From: Strigomonas culicis
Taxonomy: Eukaryota; Euglenozoa; Kinetoplastea; Trypanosomatida; Trypanosomatidae
Reading direction: 5' to 3'
DNA: 64,000 nucleotides
NCBI GenBank assembly: GCA_000482145.1
Contig: AUXH01000010.1
Span: forward strand, 1 to 64,000
Both the position numbers and the translations under genes were made by a program. Below, piece by piece: positions 57,901 through 64,000 of the stretch. The stretch's first letter is position 1. Each line of letters opens with the position of its first letter. The notes under the pieces are model-generated. The model did not search any database. It saw only the letters and a list, made by a program, of their open reading frames with translations, and was not told the DNA's origin.

Positions 57901-59420
57901 TTGTCCTGGAAGTAGGCGGCGCCGGCCGCGTCGTGGTCGCTCTCCAGCGCGGCAGTCGACGCCTTATTGTGGTAGTGGAAGTAGAGGTTCTGCTGCTGGG
58001 ACAAGAAGCAGAGCGCCTGGATGCCGCTCAGGCGGACGTTTGGGCTCTTGGAGGCCAAGAACTTGGTGACCGCCTCGCTACACAGCACGAAGAGGCTATC
58101 GATGCTGTTGTGCAGCGCATCCTCGGCGTTGTCCGACACGGAGGCCTGCTGGAGTCGGTAGTCCAGCATGACCGGCAGCAGCCGCGCGGTCGCGAAGATG
58201 ACCTCGCAAATGATCGCGAACCCCACATACATGCCATTATCCGCGCGCTGGATGGTCTCCCGCAGCATGTCCACCACCTGCAGCAGCAGGCTGCTGTTGT
58301 AGTCCTGCACACCGCGCGCTTGGGCCGCGCCGCTGCCTGCCGGCGCCTTGTAGGCGTAGTTGAAAAACGCAAGCGTCGACACCATGGCGACCAAGCGCAT
58401 CTGCATCCAGGGCGACGGCGTGTGGTGGTAGTCGTAGCTGTTCGGCAGCCGCCGCTCGATCACCTGCCGAAGGATATTCAAAAAGGAGGGGATCAAGTCG
58501 ACCTGCGCCTGGAGGCAGCGCAGCGCCGCATCGGCCGCCGGGCTCGGCGACCTGGCGCTGTACACGGCGTTGAAGCACGACTGGTGGTGGGACACGTAGG
58601 CGGCGAAGAAGCGCAGCGCGGCGTCCATGACGGCCGGGTCCTGGTCGCAGAGCGCCTGCCGGAAGTCCTGCAGCGTGCAGCCGGCTGCATCCTCCTCGAG
58701 AGGACTTGCCGCAGCTGCATGCATGTCTGCTAGCGCCTGGAAGTGCACCTTCGCGTACACGGCGTGCATGGCCTCGATGACCTTCTTGCGCACCATCGCG
58801 CGGGGGTGCCCGCCGCCCGCGCTGCCAGCGCCGCCGCGGCTGGCCTGGTAGTGCAGCAGCTGCCGCACGTCCTCGCGCACCACATCCAGCAGCTCCGGCC
58901 GCAGCGCCTGCCGCACAAAGTCGAGCGCCGCGGCCACCTCAAGGTAGTTGTCCGACCTCAGATCGCGCTGCACGCTCGCGACCGTGAGGTAGTACAGCGC
59001 GTCCGCCGGGTTCACCAGGATGCGCACCGCGGTGTAGCCCGTCTTCTTGCTCAGCAAGTAGGAGCTCGAGATGAGGTTCACCGCGTGGATGCTCAGCGCG
59101 GAGAGCAACGCCTGGCCGCCGCCGGTCATCTCGGCGTGCAGCAGGCGCACGACTGCCTCCTTCGCGTGGCGCTCCGAGGAGGACATCTCGGCGCTGCCGC
59201 CCTCCATGTCACGACTCGTGTCGCGGTAGAGCCTGCTGCTGTCGAACAGCGGGCTGCTCTCGGAGGTCCCACTCTTGAACTCGTCCTTGAGGGCAGACAG
59301 GTTTGCCTCGATCAGTGCGGCTTCCTCCTGTTTGGAAGACACTTCACTTAGCTTTTTGATATAAGAAAAAAAAGATTTAGAGTGCCCTTGTTGGGTCTCT
59401 ATCTTATAATACTTGGACAT
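54936..59420 (-). CDS. AP-4 complex epsilon subunit (large adaptin)
   Basis: 1494 residues from ATG 59420-59418 (MSKYYKIETQQGHSK). A TTG-led extension upstream was dropped. The adaptin trunk, about 1-650, is recognisable from its start: SKSFFSYIKKLSEVSSKQEEAALI, then ISSSYLLSKKTGYTAVRILVNPAD and DLRSDNYLEVAAALDFVRQ, which align with AP-4 epsilon rather than AP-1 gamma. AP-1 and AP-2 large subunits show the equivalent motifs in different wording. The hinge (about 880-1180) is Ser/Gly/Pro-rich and contains KDKFMSDLFGFSKQKRKKG. A beta-rich appendage follows to the C-terminus. AP-4 sorts cargo at the trans-Golgi network without clathrin. The other AP-4 subunits are not in this window. Confidence 0.75.
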   Translation of the reverse strand: MSKYYKIETQQGHSKSFFSYIKKLSEVSSKQEEAALIEANLSALKDEFKSGTSESSPLFDSSRLYRDTSRDMEGGSAEMSSSERHAKEAVVRLLHAEMTGGGQALLSALSIHAVNLISSSYLLSKKTGYTAVRILVNPADALYYLTVASVQRDLRSDNYLEVAAALDFVRQALRPELLDVVREDVRQLLHYQASRGGAGSAGGGHPRAMVRKKVIEAMHAVYAKVHFQALADMHAAAASPLEEDAAGCTLQDFRQALCDQDPAVMDAALRFFAAYVSHHQSCFNAVYSARSPSPAADAALRCLQAQVDLIPSFLNILRQVIERRLPNSYDYHHTPSPWMQMRLVAMVSTLAFFNYAYKAPAGSGAAQARGVQDYNSSLLLQVVDMLRETIQRADNGMYVGFAIICEVIFATARLLPVMLDYRLQQASVSDNAEDALHNSIDSLFVLCSEAVTKFLASKSPNVRLSGIQALCFLSQQQNLYFHYHNKASTAALESDHDAAGAAYFQDNYRRLYVPHQMQVMECLNDDVQSDFMTQKCAVTLLFSMSNADNAKAIFSRLLLFIQQKRGGRGKTNKYARNADLLLLNRLVLQTAKGCLTLIKTFAQSPIWFVHALNKLMLSVPQDVVSADTDVQLLLKLLIESDTEMPAHAGAKDGGLRRECVFLYYVLCGGEVPTATSSEGPDLLLCEEARRVRRRYREHLSFYAANNHGGSSSTDVPECMYRIGAWVLGEYGYLLLRPSGAGNSPASFFLTKERLLNCLMDMFEKSKSRALLLSNESQCWLVSAVLKVVAIPAANGAAAARDAELREEVAELLEPFARSRCVDLQQRCGEAVRLLRHTAAADPSVVPHVLPADGNCLLVAVDPALRFLEAAEPGGSEGFIQAALRHGARAHDAERREALVRRYTACTHDGGEAAGRAPRGGGLKTAAYAATAVQRRGGPANTFVLNTIDDSAALAQATGSAPRYVHDFADQPYVEQQGQHRPSLGERDGRAGAPDDYAEELVLHAAGAVKRWGVGNLAQDDEHPPSPNDLTDPFGGGGGMLAASDNGSQSEAHPQASDRAFSVDARFTSSDAVDATGPGTGVSLKKDKFMSDLFGFSKQKRKKGRPLAPIAAADGGTGALAGGAGHRPHGKSSPAAGEDLFEARPPRDAAGGHPGSRSTLDALFSDPSGGGASGAAGPLALALRSRKIDRICGGRTPIAKISNISYFIFTLSAQRSATLTNVTLRFSVPSVFSVKDMEMDGKNPFQVVAQNKAVGGAGGETQHETTLRFPLLRLFPAPAGGAAASLSVTMSVDPESLTQLHVDDGAAQRAAIQLRASVELPAAAAVPQAPLATALPVSWVDILYPVSTDENERILHGENALAEVELLDADVCFPTSHFGKSWGLLARGEAAATLRLSYTITSGADPLMQRFLRDVLHKMHLGIVEVIDGEVIAAAVLLDNPAPLVKGSHTPSREYYSTELLLCHFMWDTDLKVTVRSRNKDLSAVFLQALEERLA

Positions 59421-59757
59421 GTGGTAGCTTCTAAAAAACAAGAAAAAAGAACTCAGGTTCCTTCCTTAGGTGCTATTCAACTGGAAAAAAAAAAACTGGA
59501 GCAAAACAAAAAGAAGGGAAGAGTAAGACAGCAATCGAATACATAACTTCACTCATCTATAGGAGAGGGAAGGAGCGATGGTACTGCCACACGCAGCACA
59601 TCAGCAAAATGCAATACAGACACGATAGGCAGACTTCACTCTCAAATACACACATACACACACACATAGAGAGAGAGAGGGAGAGACAAAGTGCTATAAA
59701 GTGTGTAAGTAGCCATCAACTGTGTTAAGATCAGAGAGGCCGTACCTGTGCTGTCCA
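59421..59757. other. Intergenic spacer with CA and GA repeats
   Basis: Interrupted CA run at about 59647-59667 followed by a GA run at 59668-59687. The GA stretch gives a coding-strand CT tract about 250 nt upstream of the AP-4 epsilon start. No coding. Confidence 0.6.
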
Positions 59758-60492
59758 TCACTGACACTGCTTCCGCTCCCGAATGAGGTCCATTGTTGTG
59801 ATGATGCGCGCGGCGATTTCCTGCACGCTGGCCATGCCGCCCATCCCCATGTCCCCGCACGCAAGCTTCTTCTCCACGGGGCCCACGAGCTGGAACATGC
59901 ACGCCTCGAGCGTCGGCGGCGCCGCCGCCGCGGCCGGGTCCGCGGTGGCCGCGCTGCTGTACCACGTCGTCAGCTGCTGCAGCTGCGTGTGGGTGACGGG
60001 GTGCTCCCACATGGCGGTGTTCATGGCCGGGCACAGCAGCACCGGCTTCTCGCGCACCTGCCAGGCCCGCATGATGCACGTCACGAGGTTGTCGCAGATA
60101 CCGGTGCTCATCTTCGCAAGTGTGTTCGCGTCGAGTGGCACGAGGACGACCAGGTCCGCCCACTTGCGCAGCTCGATGTGAATGATGTGCTCCGACTTGC
60201 CGCCGCTCGCGAAGAACTCCGACGAGCCGCTCCACTCCGCCTCGTCGGAGAGAATGCTCTTGAAGGGGATGCCGGTCTTGCTCGGCTGCGCGTGCTGCAG
60301 GAAGTAGAAGGCACTGCGCGTGGCCGCCATGCGGATGTGGCAGTGCTGTCCGGACAGCTCGTCCAGCAGCAGGCCCAGCTTCACCGCCGCGATGCTGCCC
60401 GTGATGAGCAGCAGCAGGTTCACGCTGGGCGGAGTTGCAGGCGCAGGGGCCTCCGGTGCCTCCGGTGGCGACGTCTCTTCTTCTTTGGACAT
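59758..60492 (-). CDS. Phosphopantothenoylcysteine decarboxylase (HAL3/CoaC-like flavoprotein)
   Basis: 244 residues from ATG 60492-60490 (MSKEEETSPPE). The preceding start is GTG. The HFCD flavoprotein fold shows LLLLITGSIAAVK (FMN-binding loop), IIHIELRKWADLVVLVPLDANTLAKMSTG-type sequence with the active-site His, CDNLVTCIMRAW, the CPAMNTAMWEHPVT motif that holds substrate and FMN, and the catalytic Cys near residue 210 in LACGDMGMGG. The enzyme decarboxylates 4'-phosphopantothenoylcysteine to 4'-phosphopantetheine in coenzyme A synthesis. All key motifs are intact. The N-terminal 35 residues are an acidic Pro/Glu-rich tail. It could alternatively play a HAL3-like regulatory role. Confidence 0.87.
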   Translation of the reverse strand: MSKEEETSPPEAPEAPAPATPPSVNLLLLITGSIAAVKLGLLLDELSGQHCHIRMAATRSAFYFLQHAQPSKTGIPFKSILSDEAEWSGSSEFFASGGKSEHIIHIELRKWADLVVLVPLDANTLAKMSTGICDNLVTCIMRAWQVREKPVLLCPAMNTAMWEHPVTHTQLQQLTTWYSSAATADPAAAAAPPTLEACMFQLVGPVEKKLACGDMGMGGMASVQEIAARIITTMDLIRERKQCQ

Positions 60493-60858
60493 GGACAACC
60501 GTCGTGACACAAGAAACGTGTGCCCTTCCTGTCGCAATAGTGTAGACACACAAAAAAAAACTTAAAAAGAGAAAAAAAAACAAGAATGGTTCGTTATCTT
60601 ATCTGTATGATGCGCTTTGTGGACGAAGAATAAAAGAAAAAGAGAGAGTAAATGTATACAGGGACAGCACCGTGTAGGTACTCGCCATCCGACCCCGTTG
60701 GATTATAACCATGACCTCATAGATGTGCATAATAGATATACATATAAATATATGTTTCTGTGTGAAGAGATAGTTCTGAGTGTTCAATATACAGCAACAA
60801 CAACACTAAATAAACAAAACAAAGCCGCCGGAAGCCTCTCACGAACACAAATATGCAA
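60493..60858. other. Intergenic spacer
   Basis: AT-rich. A purine-rich plus-strand segment at about 60549-60590 lies upstream of the decarboxylase start. No coding. Confidence 0.5.
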
Positions 60859-63800
60859 CTAGTCACTGAAGTCCTCGATGGTCTCCTCCGGAGGAATGTA
60901 AGGCCGGCCGTTAGGGTCGGTTGTGCTGCTCATGTCGTAGAGGGCAGCCCCGCCGGGGCCCTCCGCGTGCCCTTCGAGCACAAAAAACTCTTCCCGTATG
61001 CTCAGAAAGGGAAAGCCGCGACGGACCACGCGGAAGTACAAGGACGGCACCGTGCGCTTCGCGGCAGCCCTGTCCGCGGCAGCCGTGGCGGCCTTCCCGA
61101 ACACGAAGGTGGTTCGCCGCGGCGCGCCGGTCGCTGCGGCGGGCGGCGGCGGCGGCGCTGCGCTCGCCCCGCCGGGCGCGCCGGCGTGGAAGGTGAAGAG
61201 CGTCCGCGTGGGGCCGCCGTCGCCGCCGCGGCGGCGCTGGCCGGGGGCGGGGGCGGGGGGCGGGCCGGCGGCGGCGCCAGCGGCGGCCTGCGCTCGAGGA
61301 GGATGTAGGAGGCGTAGGGCAGGTAGTCCTCCACCGCCGCGGCGGTGGTGCCGGTGCGCTGCAGCGGGCACGGCAGCGCCTCGCGCGCGATGTCGGCCTC
61401 CGCGCTCGTGAGCGCGGCGCGCCGGTGGTGGTGGGCGAGCCCCGTGCCGCCGGCGACCTCCGAGGGGCCCCGCTGCTGCAGCAGCAGGCCTTGCGCCGTC
61501 AGGCGGTCGACGCAGCTCCGTTGCCAGTCCGCCTCCTCCAGGGGATGCACCGCCCGCGGCAGGAACCGCGACGCGGCGCGCTCCTCGCCGCCGGGGGGCT
61601 GCAGCACGCCGTCGCGGGTCTTGGGGTACGCCGTGTCGCGGGCCGGCGGCAGGGCGCGCAGCGCGACAAAGGTGCCCGGCATCTGGATTTCCTCCGCCCG
61701 CACCGCCGCCTTGTACGTGCCGTAGAGCACCCACAGCGCCACCAGCGCGCGCAGCGTGTGCAGCGATGTGGACTCGGACGACGAGAGGGCGCCCGCGGTG
61801 GCCGCGTCGCCGTCCTTGGCCGCCGCGCTGTGGTCGAGGTAGTCCGTCGCCAGGATCACCTCGGAGCCGCCCTTTGCCTGCCTCCCGCCGGAGAAGGCGG
61901 TGCCGGACGGCGTGAGCAGGCTGAACTCGAGCTCACGGCCGCGGCCCGCGTCCATCGCGCTGGCCGCGGCGGTGCAGGCCGCGCCGGGCCCCACTTGCGC
62001 GGGCCCGAGGAACAGCCACAGATTGTGGTAGAAGTAGTCGATGCCCAGCTTGTATGGGGACGTGTTGACGAGCGGCAGGATAGACGCGAGCTCGTACTGC
62101 TGCGTGAGCAGGCAGCCCGCCGCGTGGGACACGTTCAGGTAGCTGTCGCGCAGCGTCGCGTGCTTCTCCTTCTTTGCCCTCGACCCGTCGCCGGCCTGCG
62201 GCGGTGGAGACACGGACGAGGCCTTCCCGCCGCGTCCCTTGGAGCCGCCACGCAGCCCGTGCTCCTGTGTGCACTGTTCGGTCTCCATCCCCGCATCGAT
62301 GAGGTCCAGTAAGCTCAGCGGCCCTGTCTTGGGTGCCGCCTTCCCGCGCGCACCGCGCTGCTCTGCGTCGGCGGCGGTTGCCGTGTTCGGCTCGGCCACG
62401 TCGTCGTCGGCGTCGCTCTCGATGAGGAGGACTTCTTCAGTGACGTCCTCCCCGCCGTGGCCTGCCGCGCCGGCGCCCGGGGCCCCCGTCTCCGTTCGCA
62501 TCCGCTTCTCGTGCGGCGGTGCCGCGGACGGATGCACCGCCCCTGGGCGCCGCTTGCTGGAGAGCGCCGCGAGGATGCGCTGTGCCTCGCGGTGGATGAA
62601 CGCGCTTTGCACGCTGCCGGGGCCCGCCGCCGGCGCGGCGCCGAACGCCTGGCCCGGCTCCGATGGCTTCGGCTTGAACAGCAAAAACCACATCTGAATG
62701 AGGGACTGCCGGATGTCCCCTTGGCTTTCCGTCGTGAGCGAGCGCATCTCCGCCTCCGTCAGTCCGATGTGGAAGGCGGCGCGCGGCGCCTCGCCGGGGC
62801 GCCCGGGCGGCTGGATGTGGTGCAGCCGCAGCGGCGCCTTGAGCACCGCCGCCGGGGTCTCCCGCGTTGGGAACGTCACCACGTCCTCGCCGGCCTCCGC
62901 GGTGGCGCGCGCGCGCTTCGTGGCCTGGCTGGGTGGGTTACTCGTCGATGGTGTCCTGTTGCGTCTCTTGGGGGGCGCGGAGAAGAGCAGCTCGACCTCC
63001 TCCACCTCCTCGGCACCGCCCTCCTTATTGCTCGTGTCGGCGGACGCCGCGTATTTGTCCACGAGGCGCTGCACCTCCAGTGCGAGCACCACCCGCAGGC
63101 GCTTGTTCATATTGATCGCCGTGATGGGGGTGCAGTGGAAGAGCTCCGAGACGCTCTGCAGGTCTGTCATCGTCGTGGCGGCGCTCGACGGACCGCCCGT
63201 TTTCCACCGGTTGGGCGGCCCACCGCCGCTCCCGTCCCTCACCTCCTCCGGCCCCTGAAACAGCCGCAGCGGGAAACTGTTCAGCACATCCAACTTCTCG
63301 TTGTGAATGTCATGCGTCGTGTGAATAAAGCAAATCAGCGTTTTCTTGAAGCACTGCCGCGCCCGCTGTCCCGCGGCATCGGTCGCTCCGCTGCCAGCCC
63401 CAGCCATGTAGACGCGGCGCCGCAGCTGGTCGTACTCGTCGATGAACAGATTCAAGTACTTCATCTTGGTGTTGTACACCGTACTGCTTGGCTCGCCGTA
63501 GAACTTCAGTATGTAGGTCTCGCATTGCTCCTGCTCACTGCTGCTGCTGGATCTGCTTACACTGCCGCAGTGCAGCCGCGCCAGGATGCCGCGCAGGAAC
63601 TGGTAGAACTCCGCCGCCGTGACCTCGCTGGTGTGCAGCACGTGCACGTGCGGAAAGCGGCTCGCGAGCTCCCCGGCGCTCCCGCCGGTGGGACCTGCGC
63701 TGCCGCCCGGTCCGCTCTCGGCGGTGAGGAAGTGCAGCGAGGAGGACGCGGACGAGGCGGGGGATCGTCGCACCGGCAGCGACGCGATGCCGCCGCTCAC

Positions 63801-64000
63801 GTGGGCATCCGCCTCCTGCTGACAGCGCGCCATCGTGTGGGTGGCCACGATGCAGCAGGAGCTGAGTTTGGCGCAGCCGGTGGAGCCGTACAGCACGACG
63901 ATCTTCGGCACGCGGCCGCTCGCGGACGGGGCTGCACCCCCGCCGCCACCATCGCCGTGCGCACTGGCAGCCGCAGGCATTGTGAAGGAGTCGTAGAAGA
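60859..64000 (-). CDS. RAD17/RFC-like clamp loader (5' end outside window, frame break near 3' end)
   Basis: The first in-window ATG is at 63980-63978, but the same frame is open to the right edge (reading FYDSFT just before it), so the start may lie outside. From that ATG the protein has a P-loop-like segment (VVLYGSTGCAK, about 28-38) and a Walker B-like NLFIDEYDQL (about 177-186). A sensor-like LICFIHTTHDIHNEKLDVLNSFPLRL follows, and then a winged-helix or lid-type TTESQGDIRQSLIQMWF, typical of RAD17/RFC loaders. Long Ala/Gly/Arg-rich linkers separate them. Near the 3' end the frame shifts around the poly-G/C run 61243-61264, and coding-like sequence (PTRTLFTFHAGAP, FFVLEGHAEG) continues to the acidic end EETIEDFSD at 60859. 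RAD17 loads the 9-1-1 clamp at DNA damage. The family call is moderate. Confidence 0.55.
61240..61266 (-). other. Probable frame break in G/C homopolymer runs
   Basis: Plus strand carries runs of five, five and six G separated by single C. Left of it one frame looks coding, and right of it the other does. The exact position is uncertain within about 61195-61290. Confidence 0.6.

Noticed and set aside
56484..58733. 749-codon plus-strand frame opposite AP-4 epsilon
   Set aside because: Antisense artefact inside a well-supported adaptin gene.
59642..60583. Alternative 313-codon minus-strand frame over the decarboxylase
   Set aside because: A different frame of the same DNA. The 59758-60492 frame carries all the flavoprotein motifs.

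Overview
The window reads as nuclear chromosomal DNA of a trypanosomatid (kinetoplastid) protist. All 29 protein genes lie on the minus strand, uninterrupted by any visible intron, and are separated by AT-rich spacers of about 0.2-1.5 kb. Several spacers carry purine tracts on the plus strand (pyrimidine tracts on the coding strand) upstream of start codons. Coding regions are GC-rich, which produces many long false reading frames on the opposite strand. This is the layout of one polycistronic, trans-spliced directional gene cluster transcribed from right to left. I cannot name the species.

From left (transcribed last) to right. 1-7 kb: the membrane-proximal part of a type I surface protein with a repetitive cytoplasmic tail that runs off the left edge, then a large acylated calpain-like protein interrupted by an in-frame TAG. 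7-23.5 kb: an XMAP215/TOG microtubule polymerase, six mostly coiled-coil or kinetoplastid-specific proteins, one of which is a mitochondrial RsfS ribosome-silencing factor, a class-3 fatty aldehyde dehydrogenase and Rab28. 23.8-37.6 kb: a ClpB/torsin-like AAA+ protein with a putative myristoylation signal and C-terminal membrane segments, a coiled-coil protein, two tandem SEC14-like genes (one frameshifted), an Hsp33-type chaperone, EMC4, and two predicted mitochondrial proteins. 38-49 kb: a Ser/Asp-rich protein, an ER-type membrane protein, a spacer with unusual repeats, a DUF1796-like protein and a tandem pair of TauE/SafE-family transporters. 49-64 kb: an eIF2-alpha-kinase-like protein kinase, a PUS3-type pseudouridine synthase, AP-4 epsilon adaptin, phosphopantothenoylcysteine decarboxylase, and a RAD17/RFC-like clamp loader that is open to the right edge.

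The genes do not form a metabolic operon. Shared order here reflects co-transcription only. Themes that recur are endomembrane traffic (Rab28, AP-4, SEC14, EMC4), cytoskeleton (TOG and coiled-coil proteins), mitochondrial translation or proteostasis (RsfS, Hsp33) and DNA-damage signalling (RAD17-like).

The points most worth a second look are the calpain TAG directly after an intact catalytic triad, two further frame breaks in the same 64 kb, the alternating 20-residue tail repeats at the left edge, the tandem transporter pair with identical patches, and a repeat-bearing spacer at 41.8-42.7 kb. Starts were set to the first plausible ATG. Several longer frames begin at GTG or TTG and were trimmed.
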